Shown here in pieces: positions 6,433 through 14,013 of a stretch of DNA of 33,070 nucleotides. Where the stretch lies: the NCBI GenBank assembly GCA_024230435.1, contig JAAERL010000538.1:1-33070 (forward strand), read 5' to 3'. Source of the stretch: Desulfobacteraceae bacterium. GTDB taxonomy: Bacteria > Desulfobacterota > Desulfobacteria > Desulfobacterales > Desulfosarcinaceae. Every line of letters starts with the position of its first letter. Within the stretch, counting starts at the first letter, position 1. Under the pieces are notes generated by a model. It saw only the letters and a list, made by a program, of their open reading frames with translations. It searched no databases and was not told the DNA's origin. Made by a program: the position numbers and the translations under genes.

Positions 6433-9099
6433 TTATTTCACCGGTGAGCACTCGTCAGAGACGGTTTTTATCTCATCTATTACTTTTCTTATTATTTCGG
6501 ATAGTTTTGTTTTTTGTACGGGCTTATAGGTCAACGCTTTTACACCGATTTGAGAGGCGTTTTTACTAGATATTTTTTTATGATAGCCCGTGCAAAGGAT
6601 TATCGGAATATCCGGCCTGATTTCAATGAATCGTTCAGCCAGCAGATCGCCGGTCATGCCAGGCATTGTCATGTCGGTGATTACCAGGTCAAAGTCGTCC
6701 GGGCTGGATTTGAAAAGCTCGTAGGCTTTTATGCAATCGTTTGAAGTAGTTACAGCATAACCTAATTGTTCCAGCATCTTACGCATCATTTTGGCGATGG
6801 GCAATTCATCATCCACTACCAGGATACGCTCGGTGCCACTATGAACTTTCTTTGTTTCGCTAAGCTGATAACCATCAAAATCTTCGGTAATCGGCAAATA
6901 GATTGAAAAAACGGTTCCGGCGCCAATTTTACTATTGACGGTTATTTTGCCGTTATAGCTTTCGACAATGCCGTGAACCATGGCAAGGCCCATGCCCGTG
7001 CCTTCCCCGATACCTTTTGTTGTAAAATAAGGTTCAAAAATAGACTCGATAATATCCGGTTCGATACCGGGTCCGGTATCAGATACGGTTAATCTGATAT
7101 AGTCGCCGGGAGCTATGCCTGATAAGGACAAGGGCAAAGGATCATCAAGTTCGGCATCCGATAAGCAAATGCTCAGGATGCCGCCGGTGTTCTCCATGGC
7201 CTGTACCGCGTTTGTGCAAAGGTTCATGATCAGCTGGTGCATCTGGGTAGCGTTTGCCATGATCAGCGAATTGCTTTCCAGTGCCTGTCTGAGTTCAATG
7301 TTTGCCGGAGTTGTTGCCCGGATAAGCCTTAACACCTCTTTAGCAATGGCCCTTACCTGAATAATTTGTCTTTCCTCAGCGGATTGGCGGGCAAACGTTA
7401 AAATCTGTTTGACTAAATCTTTGGCTCGTTTGCCGGCGGTATAGATTTCTTGAAGATTATCTTCAAGCGCAGTTTCTTTTTCAACTTCATCTATGGACAA
7501 TTCGGCATATCCAATGATCGAGGATAAAATGTTGTTAAAATCATGGGCGATTCCACCGGCCAGGTTTCCAATGGATTCAATTCTATGGGCCCGCAGCAAC
7601 CGCTCTTCGTTCAGTTTTTTGTTAGTGATATCAACCTGGGTGCCGGCCATTCTTACCGGTTTTTTGTCATCATCCCATTCAAGGACTTGGCCCTGGCAGT
7701 GCACCCAGCACCAGGCGCCGGATTTGGTTTTCAGCCGCAATTGTGCGCTGTATTGGCACGTTTCATTTTTAAAATGACGGTATAAGGTTTTAAAAATCTT
7801 ATCCTTGTCTTCCGGGTGAATAAGATCAAGCCATGCACCTGCATGGGGAATCAATTCATCCGGTTGATATCCTATCATTTGCGCAAATAAGTCATTGCAG
7901 GTCAAATGTCCGGTTTTGATATCCCAATCCCACATTCCAAGGCTTGCGCCCTGTACTGCTAATTTTAGCCTTACTTGATTTTCCCGCAAGGCTTGTTGCT
8001 CTTGTTTATACCGGGTGATATCTGTTCCCGCAGCGATGATGGCTGCGGCTTTGTTATATTCATCGAATACGGGGCTGTAGAGCCAGGAAAGCCATTTTAA
8101 TCCTTGCCTGGTCAATGTTTTTTGTTCGGCGCATGCCGTATATGGCGGGCAGCTAAGTTTTTTGGCCACCTTTAATGCCTTTGCCCGGTCATTCTTGTGG
8201 ATCATGGGTAATGCTTTTTTCCCAAGTAAATCATTTTCCCGTTTGCCGAACATTTTGCAATAAGACGGGCTTATGAATTGAAATCTTCCTTCAAGGTCAA
8301 GCTTGATGATCAGATCGGTCTGGTTTTCAATCAGCAGTCGGTAATTTTTTTCCCTTTTTTTAAGGCCGCGAAACATCAATAATACATCTAAAGCATCTGT
8401 GATGCGGTAGCCAATTTCCTGGAATAGCCTTTTGTCCTCAACGGTCCATTTTCTGGCATAAGAGCACTGGTGAAGGCCAAGCATCCAGGGTTTTCCAAAT
8501 TTCGGGCGAATGCTCATAACCATGATCGAGAGGACATCGAATCGTTCGATCAACGCGTTCAATACCCGCCGGTTTGAATCTGCGTAAAAAGCAACCGGAA
8601 CATCCGAATTCAAGACTGACCGGCAAAATTCGGTAACATTCGCTGTCATGGGTATATCGCAATTGAGTGCGCATGCACCCGGAAAATCAGGGTGCGTATG
8701 CTCTATGGGAACTCGAAATGATGGCGCATCAGGCTCACACGGAAATAATAGCCATGCCCGCTCGCACTTGAATATATGATATACTGCGGCAATTGTTTTG
8801 TCTAAAGTGATTTGAAGATCCGTACTGCCCCGGATGCAAGCGTTAACGCGCTCTAAGGCTTCGTGGAAGTAAAGAGGCAGGCCGCCAGACTTGTGCGTGG
8901 TTGTGCAATGCTCAAAATACGCCTCACAAGCTTTTTGGGTTTCAGTTTCCAAAGTTAGTACCGGTAAGCGATTATCGAGTTTTGAGGGGCTTGAAAGTTG
9001 CACATCCCCCGTCTTGTTTAATGCTCGTTTTCCTTGTTGCGCCAATGGGCGCAGGCAATGAGTGCGTTCTACATTGACGCGCTTTGAAAACGAATTCAA
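6433..9099 (-). CDS. Hybrid sensor histidine kinase (GAF-PAS-PAS-HisKA-HATPase-REC)
   Basis: An 888-residue soluble-looking kinase without clear membrane helices. Order: GAF-like region (~77-245), PAS (~252-364, QTDLIIKLDLEGRFQFISPS), PAS/PAC (~376-494), HisKA with phospho-His 519 in GGIAHDFNNILSSIIGY, HATPase (N-box LIMNLCTNAVQAM; G1 DTGPGIE; G2 GEGTGMGLAM), and a C-terminal receiver (Asp763/764 in VVDDE, phosphoacceptor Asp809 in VITDMTMPG, Lys859 in YKPV). The partner response regulator or phosphotransfer protein is not adjacent and the signal is unknown. The first ~25 codons from the ATG at 9099 overlap a decayed repeat (copy D), so the real start may be further in, perhaps at a GTG or TTG; the next in-frame ATG is beyond residue 150. 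Confidence 0.92.
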   Translation of the reverse strand: MNSFSKRVNVERTHCLRPLAQQGKRALNKTGDVQLSSPSKLDNRLPVLTLETETQKACEAYFEHCTTTHKSGGLPLYFHEALERVNACIRGSTDLQITLDKTIAAVYHIFKCERAWLLFPCEPDAPSFRVPIEHTHPDFPGACALNCDIPMTANVTEFCRSVLNSDVPVAFYADSNRRVLNALIERFDVLSIMVMSIRPKFGKPWMLGLHQCSYARKWTVEDKRLFQEIGYRITDALDVLLMFRGLKKREKNYRLLIENQTDLIIKLDLEGRFQFISPSYCKMFGKRENDLLGKKALPMIHKNDRAKALKVAKKLSCPPYTACAEQKTLTRQGLKWLSWLYSPVFDEYNKAAAIIAAGTDITRYKQEQQALRENQVRLKLAVQGASLGMWDWDIKTGHLTCNDLFAQMIGYQPDELIPHAGAWLDLIHPEDKDKIFKTLYRHFKNETCQYSAQLRLKTKSGAWCWVHCQGQVLEWDDDKKPVRMAGTQVDITNKKLNEERLLRAHRIESIGNLAGGIAHDFNNILSSIIGYAELSIDEVEKETALEDNLQEIYTAGKRAKDLVKQILTFARQSAEERQIIQVRAIAKEVLRLIRATTPANIELRQALESNSLIMANATQMHQLIMNLCTNAVQAMENTGGILSICLSDAELDDPLPLSLSGIAPGDYIRLTVSDTGPGIEPDIIESIFEPYFTTKGIGEGTGMGLAMVHGIVESYNGKITVNSKIGAGTVFSIYLPITEDFDGYQLSETKKVHSGTERILVVDDELPIAKMMRKMLEQLGYAVTTSNDCIKAYELFKSSPDDFDLVITDMTMPGMTGDLLAERFIEIRPDIPIILCTGYHKKISSKNASQIGVKALTYKPVQKTKLSEIIRKVIDEIKTVSDECSPVK

Positions 9100-9106
9100 A
9101 CCAGGA
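9030..9106. repeat. Decayed MITE-like repeat over the 5' end of the hybrid kinase (copy D)
   Basis: The plus strand reads TTGCGCCAATGGGCGCAGGC, AATGAGTGCG, then ATTGACGCGCTTTGAAAACG, which lines up with copy C (TTGCGTCAATGTGCACAGGC, AATAAGTATGCA, then TTTGACGCGCCTTGAAAACG). Both are related to the centre of copy A. No intact ends are present. Confidence 0.55.
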
Positions 9107-9241
9107 ACAATAAAGGAAAGGGGGGATTTGAAACTTTCAGGACTCTCAAAAGGATTACATAAGGATTTTGTATATAGATATAATGCTATAAGAACTAATG
9201 CATGTTTGCAAGTTTATATTTGCAGCTTCCAAGATCCTTGG

Positions 9242-9280
9242 GGGTATCTTGCGCCGCCTGAACCGGATTACAAGATACCC
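9242..9280. terminator. 10-bp perfect inverted repeat downstream of nhaD
   Basis: GGGTATCTTG (9242-9251) and CAAGATACCC (9271-9280) can form a perfect 10-bp stem with a 19-base loop. It lies about 75 bases past the nhaD stop and upstream of the hybrid kinase, so it may end nhaD transcription or help separate the two minus-strand units. There is no U-tract on the minus strand, so a classical intrinsic terminator is not shown. Confidence 0.35.
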
Positions 9281-9355
9281 TTTACCGGATAATTTTATCC
9301 TTCATGCCGAGAAGACTCCTTGCTTCGCGCAGCGAAGGAGGGGGAGCAGTCACTT

Positions 9356-11206
9356 TTAAAATAATTTTGCATTGAGTATCATATGACACAGAATGCTTAC
9401 CGCATAACCAATAGCGATAACAGGCGTCCATTTCAAATGTGCACCAAAGGTATAGGTTCCCCTGGCAGTGCCCATTAAGGCTACACCGGCAGCCGAACCG
9501 ATGGCCAGCAGGCTTCCGCCGGTTCCGGCAGTCAGGGTTACCAGCAACCATTGACCAAGAGACATGACAGGGTCCATAGTCAATACGGCAAACATTACCG
9601 GTATATTGTCGAGAATTGCGCTGATAACGCCCACTAAGCTGTTGGCCGCGGTTTGCCCTAATCCGATATAAAGGGAATTCGATAGAATGCCCAGATAGCC
9701 GAGTTGCGACAGCCCGCCGACACAAAGAATGACACCGTAAAAAAACAAAAGGGTGTCCCATTCTGCACGGGCGATTCTTTTCATGATATCAAAGTGCGAG
9801 GATTTTGTTTTTTGTTCGGTGTAGTCATGCAGTGTCTCTACAACACCGGTTACTTTGCCTGATTTATCTTTGACAGGGACCGCGGAAATCAAGAGCCATT
9901 TGCCTTCATTCGAAAGCTTTGGAAAAAAACCGGCCGCCTCATAAGCGTCTTGCACATCGGCCACTTTTCTGTGGCGGCCGTTATAGTACTTTCCGATTTG
10001 GTCTTTGGGAAATTTTTCAAGCACAAGGTCTGCAAGGACCAACCTCTCTTTACGATAAAACGGCTGCCAATGTTTGCGTGTTCCGATGACATCTTTTGCC
10101 TTGACGCCGGTAAGTTTTTCCATAGCAGGGTTCCAGTGGGTTACGATATGGTCGTCGTCAATCATAAAGGCCGGTTCACTGTAAGATTGAATAAACTTCG
10201 GCAATCCTTTTTCCATTTTAATTAAAGTGTATAAGGGGTTAAGGCCCTCATAAGGCCGTTGGCCAAGGATACTGTCGTAGCGCTCTTCGCGCCCTTCTAT
10301 TCGCTTAATGTAAAATGAAAATATTCCCAACAGCCCAAGCCCGAACATCATACCGGCTGCCGGTGGAAGATGGAGAAAATTATGAAAGCAGACCGCCAGG
10401 CAGATTGTCACTATAAACAGCAACATCATTTTATTTGCCCCAATTTTCATGGTGATTTTTTCGTCACTAACTTTCGGGGTGGACTTCTCTACCGCCATGC
10501 TCATAAATAGCGCAGGGATAAGCCAATTGAGCAAAGAGGGAATAAAGATATAAAAAAACTGACTAAATTGAATTTTTCCTTTTTGCCAGACCATGAGCGT
10601 GGTGATGTCTCCAAACGGTGAAAACGCACCGCCTGCGTTGGCGGCTACGATAGTATTGATACAGGCAACCGTGATGAATTTTTTATTATCACCGCCTACG
10701 GCCATTACTACCGCTCCCATGAGCAAGGCTGTGGTCAGGTTATCTGCAATAGGGGAAATTATGAAAGCCAAAATACCTGTGATCCAAAATATTTTTCTCA
10801 AAGAGTAGCCCCTGGAGACGAGAAGGGTCCGTAATCTCTGGAATACATTACGTTCTTCAAGAGCATTAATGTACGTCATGGCAGCCAAAAGAAAAAGAAA
10901 CAGCTCTGCGTATTCCAAAAGGCTGTGCTTGATCGCCTCGTGGGCCGTGTGTGTATCGCCGATGCTTTTAAAAGCCAGGGCAACCAAAATCCAAATCAGT
11001 CCAGCGGCCAGAATCACCGGTTTGCTTTTTCTTAAATGTAATTTATTTTCAAGAGGAACCAGAGAATAAGCCATAACAAAGATCACTATTCCCAGATAGC
11101 CATACCCGGTGGAGACAAAATTTGCGGTTCCAGACACTGCAGTTTCAGATGCTAAGACAATAGAAGGCCATATTGCCAGAGCAATGAGTATTCCGATTAA
11201 TTTCAT
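9356..11206 (-). CDS. nhaD: NhaD-type Na+/H+ antiporter with an internal PAS domain
   Basis: A 616-residue membrane protein. The N-terminal half begins with a signal-like helix (residues ~1-19) and carries NhaD hallmarks: SPIADNLTTALLMGAVVMAV (151-170) and NAGGAFSPFGDITTLMVWQK (190-209). The C-terminal half carries the mirrored ILDNIPVMFAVLTMDP (~531-546) and TAGTGGSLLAIGSAAGVALM (~559-578), as expected of an inverted-repeat ion-transporter fold. Between them, after a helix ending near residue 301, lies a soluble PAS domain (~332-466): EPAFMIDDDHIVTHWNPAME, LTGVKAKDVIG, and a PAC-like VPVKDKSGKVTGVVETLHDYTEQ. Ordinary NhaD proteins are about 400-480 residues, so the insert explains the extra length. 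The gene lies 15 bases after the cytidylate-kinase-like gene. The PAS domain may gate transport by a ligand or redox signal; this is inference. Confidence 0.9.
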   Translation of the reverse strand: MKLIGILIALAIWPSIVLASETAVSGTANFVSTGYGYLGIVIFVMAYSLVPLENKLHLRKSKPVILAAGLIWILVALAFKSIGDTHTAHEAIKHSLLEYAELFLFLLAAMTYINALEERNVFQRLRTLLVSRGYSLRKIFWITGILAFIISPIADNLTTALLMGAVVMAVGGDNKKFITVACINTIVAANAGGAFSPFGDITTLMVWQKGKIQFSQFFYIFIPSLLNWLIPALFMSMAVEKSTPKVSDEKITMKIGANKMMLLFIVTICLAVCFHNFLHLPPAAGMMFGLGLLGIFSFYIKRIEGREERYDSILGQRPYEGLNPLYTLIKMEKGLPKFIQSYSEPAFMIDDDHIVTHWNPAMEKLTGVKAKDVIGTRKHWQPFYRKERLVLADLVLEKFPKDQIGKYYNGRHRKVADVQDAYEAAGFFPKLSNEGKWLLISAVPVKDKSGKVTGVVETLHDYTEQKTKSSHFDIMKRIARAEWDTLLFFYGVILCVGGLSQLGYLGILSNSLYIGLGQTAANSLVGVISAILDNIPVMFAVLTMDPVMSLGQWLLVTLTAGTGGSLLAIGSAAGVALMGTARGTYTFGAHLKWTPVIAIGYAVSILCHMILNAKLF

Positions 11207-11221
11207 GATGTTCGCTTACTT

Positions 11222-11971
11222 TTACCTATTGTTTTTTAGAATGTGGATTGTTTCTTTTTCAAAGGATTTGTTCACCTGGGCGCCAATGGCGGCGCCAATG
11301 GCGCATTCGACGCTCGTTTGAAGATCCATCCGGCCCGTATTGATGATTAAATCATAATGGCTGGTATCTTCTATATTTTCGTGAAAGGATTCTTTGATAA
11401 ACGCCTTTCGTCTTTTTTCGCGGCGCCTAATCTTTTTCCTGGCCTCTTCAAGGCTAATGCCGTATTTGAAGGATACATTTTTAGTTCTGATATCCATGGG
11501 GGCAACAACGCGGATGCTGAATCTGCCCTTGGCGGGTAAAATAAAATTGGCCCCGCGGCCCAAAATGACGCCTTTGCCGATTCTGCCGATAATTTCAACG
11601 GCCTCTTTCAAGTGGCGCAGGTAATCGCCCGTATAAATATAATCCCTGTCTATCAGGGCGCTGATAAAATCCTGGACTCCTGCGGGCCTTTCTTTTTCAA
11701 TCTCTTCAAGCTTTGAGCTGCTTAGATTTGCGCTATGGGCCATGGGGACCAGAATTTTTTTGTCATAAAGCTTCACATTAAGCCGTTTGGCAATTTCAAA
11801 GGCAATCAGGTGTCCGCCGCTGCCCGGCTCCATGCATACTGTAATAATAGGGATAACTGCGTCTTTCTGAATCGCTGTATTAGAAAATCCGTTTAGCCGC
11901 TTTTCAGTCTGCTCAGTGATAAATTTTTTGATAGAAAGATTCACGCCATTCATTGTCAAGCTCCTTTTCAA
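11222..11971 (-). CDS. Cytidylate-kinase-like family protein
   Basis: A 249-residue protein resembling the Cytidylate_kin2 family: residues ~43-74 hold the nucleotide loop in the family's GSGG form (EPGSGGHLIAFEIAKRL), followed by LYDKKIL, GVILGRGANFIL (~135-146), FSIRVVAPMDIR and an Arg-rich lid (KKIRRREKRRKAF), then DLIINTGRMDLQTSV. The classical GKS/T Lys is absent, as is usual in this subfamily, so nucleoside-monophosphate kinase activity is not assured. A GGAG site sits 8 bases before the ATG. It is transcribed immediately ahead of nhaD (15-base gap), which suggests a shared function in ion homeostasis or its regulation. Family is likely; the function is unknown. Confidence 0.85.
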   Translation of the reverse strand: MKRSLTMNGVNLSIKKFITEQTEKRLNGFSNTAIQKDAVIPIITVCMEPGSGGHLIAFEIAKRLNVKLYDKKILVPMAHSANLSSSKLEEIEKERPAGVQDFISALIDRDYIYTGDYLRHLKEAVEIIGRIGKGVILGRGANFILPAKGRFSIRVVAPMDIRTKNVSFKYGISLEEARKKIRRREKRRKAFIKESFHENIEDTSHYDLIINTGRMDLQTSVECAIGAAIGAQVNKSFEKETIHILKNNR

Positions 11972-12282
11972 ATAAAATAATGTGAGAATGAACAGTCATT
12001 TTTAACTAAAACAAAAAATCAGACTCATAGGGACATTGGATCGTAATGTCAATATCATTTAGTGTTATTTTCAATATCCGGTATGCACAGGCTTTTGCTA
12101 AACAGCGCCTGGGCATAAAGAATAAATCAGGTAATTTTCAGGGGGTTTAAAAAATCGTCTTTTCCAGAGGGGGGCACGGCCAGTCTTTGAACCCGAGTTT
12201 CGGCTACTGGTGAACGGCTGTGAGCCTTGAAAACGAATTAAAATCCGGCGCAATAGCGGAATATTCTTTTCCGCCAATCGCC
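11972..12282. other. Intergenic stretch: presumed promoter of the kinase-like/nhaD unit plus repeat debris
   Basis: About 310 bases between two minus-strand units. The right-hand part (12190-12282) is decayed repeat sequence (see copy E). The left-hand part is AT-rich and should contain the promoter for the cytidylate-kinase-like gene and nhaD; no clear -35/-10 pair was singled out. No gene was seen. Confidence 0.4.
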
Positions 12283-12285
12283 TTA
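12190..12285. repeat. Partial MITE-like repeat abutting the second GTPase gene (copy E)
   Basis: The right end is intact: TTTTCCGCCAATCGCC at 12267-12282 followed by TTA at 12283-12285. That TTA, read on the minus strand, is the TAA stop codon of the GTPase gene. Further left come ATCCGGCGCAATAGCGGAAT and GCCTTGAAAACGAATT, related to copies F and C/D respectively. The left terminal repeat is not recognisable. Confidence 0.65.
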
Positions 12286-14013
12286 ATTGGAGGCGACGGC
12301 GTTTTTTAGCTCCTTTTCGATTTGAGCTAATTGAGTTTTTTGTTCTGCCAGCATAGCCCGTTGATCCATTAATGGCTGTGTCAGCATTGTTTCCAGTGAA
12401 GATAGAAATTTAGCGTACCATAAGTCCTGAATATGGGTATATCCTTGCTTTTGGACCGCTTTGGCCACCCGTGTATACATAATCATTAATAAAAGACTGT
12501 AAAACAGTCCCAAAAAAGCAAGGCTGGTCAATAGAGAACCTGAACCCAGCAGGGAAATAAGAAAAACCGTCAATGTTTTGATATTGGCCGGGGCCGATGC
12601 CGATGCCGGCCAATCCAGCGTGTTTATCCTGATCAATAAAGGCTGCAAAAAAGGAAACCACACCAGGGGAAGGTAAATCAGCCCGCGCTTTAAAAATCCC
12701 GGCCGGGCTTTGGCAATGATGAGCGCATCTGTAATCCGTTGTTCATACTCTTTTAAAAGATCCGTGAAACTTTGAGTTATGCCTTGGTTATAGTCCGGTT
12801 CCTGGCCCGCTATCTGCGAAAGGTCCGGGAATTTTGAAAGCAGGCCGTCGCGGATTTTGAAAAGATAGGAAACCGCGGATTTGCCTTTGTAGCGCAGCAT
12901 ATCCTGGGGTCCTTGTGTGTCCTGATCCATAGAAGATTGAAAACTGAGCTTGCCTGCCAAGGCTGAGATGATACCGGTGAGAGGATAAAACAAAGTTCGT
13001 AAAATAGGCCAGCTTTTTACCCGTTGGGAAAATACAGCTTTGCAAATCCGCCGCTGAACGCTTTGTTGCACCCCAAGGCGCCTGCTAACGGTTACCAGGT
13101 AGGATTCGCTGAATTGTTCACTTATCCGTTTATTGATAAAATCCAGTGCGCGGTCCATCTGGTCCAGATGATGATCCAGATGATAAGCCTCATTGATGCG
13201 TTTGAGGTTTTGTTGAAACTCCGCTTTTAAATTGTTGATTTTGGCCTGCGCGATTTCCTGGGCCGTATGTGGGCGGATCAGGCGTTTGTGCATTTGCTTG
13301 AATTCATATTTTTCAGGCTCTATCGCTGATAACAGGAAAATGCGATCCATCTTTGGTTCACGGATTCCGCGTTTGGCGCATTCGTTGGAAATAAACCGGA
13401 AGACTTCCCTGCGGACTGTTTCCAGGGGCGCCTTGGCCCCAATCTGGTCCATTTTGTTAACGATAATAAAATAATTTTCATGGCTTTGAGCAATACCGGC
13501 CAGCTGTTGTAAAAATTCGTCATCGCCATATTTGCGTGGAGTAATTACCCAGATCAGCCCCTGAAGGTATGGCGTCAGTTGTTTCACATCCGCCAAATGA
13601 GATATAAAACGGCTGTCATAGTCCGGCATATCCATCAGAACAACATTTTGCAGTTCACTGCGGTCATGGGTAGCAAAGATGACCCGGTTATTGGAAAGCT
13701 TTCCAAGCCTGTCTTGCAAAGCGCCAAGATCTTTAAGGTGGCAATAGGCGACCGTTACCCGCGTACCTTCATCAACAATGGTGGAGTCTTTGGAGATGGT
13801 GGCGTCCGCCAAATGATTGATGATGGAGGTTTTGCCTACATCCTTGCCGCCCACAATTGCATAAAGAAAAAGCGAATCGGCTTCAGCCCGGCCGTTTTGC
13901 CGGGTTAAATTTACTTCGCTTTTTTTTATCCCGGCGGCGATTTGCCGGTTTAATTCTTTTAGCCTCTGTCGTAGTGTTTCTATAGACATCGCATTTTCCA
14001 GGTTATGTGGCAT
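12283..14013 (-). CDS. Membrane-associated GTPase, second of a pair
   Basis: A 576-residue protein with an N-terminal GTPase domain: G1 GGKDVGKT (residues 55-62), G3 DMPD (128-131) in place of the usual DxxG, G4 NKMD (186-189). A helical middle region follows, then hydrophobic segments (~443-465 and ~480-520; LTVFLISLLGSGSLLTSLAF), and a C-terminal amphipathic helix. The plan (GTPase, helical stalk, membrane hairpin, helix) recalls bacterial dynamin-like or YcjX/Era-type membrane GTPases, but no named family was recognised. The start at 14013 overlaps the upstream GTPase gene by 11 bases; a second ATG at 13989 (MSIETLRQRL) has a better-spaced GGAAA site and may be the true start. The stop codon coincides with the flanking TTA of repeat copy E. 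Confidence 0.8.
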   Translation of the reverse strand: MPHNLENAMSIETLRQRLKELNRQIAAGIKKSEVNLTRQNGRAEADSLFLYAIVGGKDVGKTSIINHLADATISKDSTIVDEGTRVTVAYCHLKDLGALQDRLGKLSNNRVIFATHDRSELQNVVLMDMPDYDSRFISHLADVKQLTPYLQGLIWVITPRKYGDDEFLQQLAGIAQSHENYFIIVNKMDQIGAKAPLETVRREVFRFISNECAKRGIREPKMDRIFLLSAIEPEKYEFKQMHKRLIRPHTAQEIAQAKINNLKAEFQQNLKRINEAYHLDHHLDQMDRALDFINKRISEQFSESYLVTVSRRLGVQQSVQRRICKAVFSQRVKSWPILRTLFYPLTGIISALAGKLSFQSSMDQDTQGPQDMLRYKGKSAVSYLFKIRDGLLSKFPDLSQIAGQEPDYNQGITQSFTDLLKEYEQRITDALIIAKARPGFLKRGLIYLPLVWFPFLQPLLIRINTLDWPASASAPANIKTLTVFLISLLGSGSLLTSLAFLGLFYSLLLMIMYTRVAKAVQKQGYTHIQDLWYAKFLSSLETMLTQPLMDQRAMLAEQKTQLAQIEKELKNAVASN

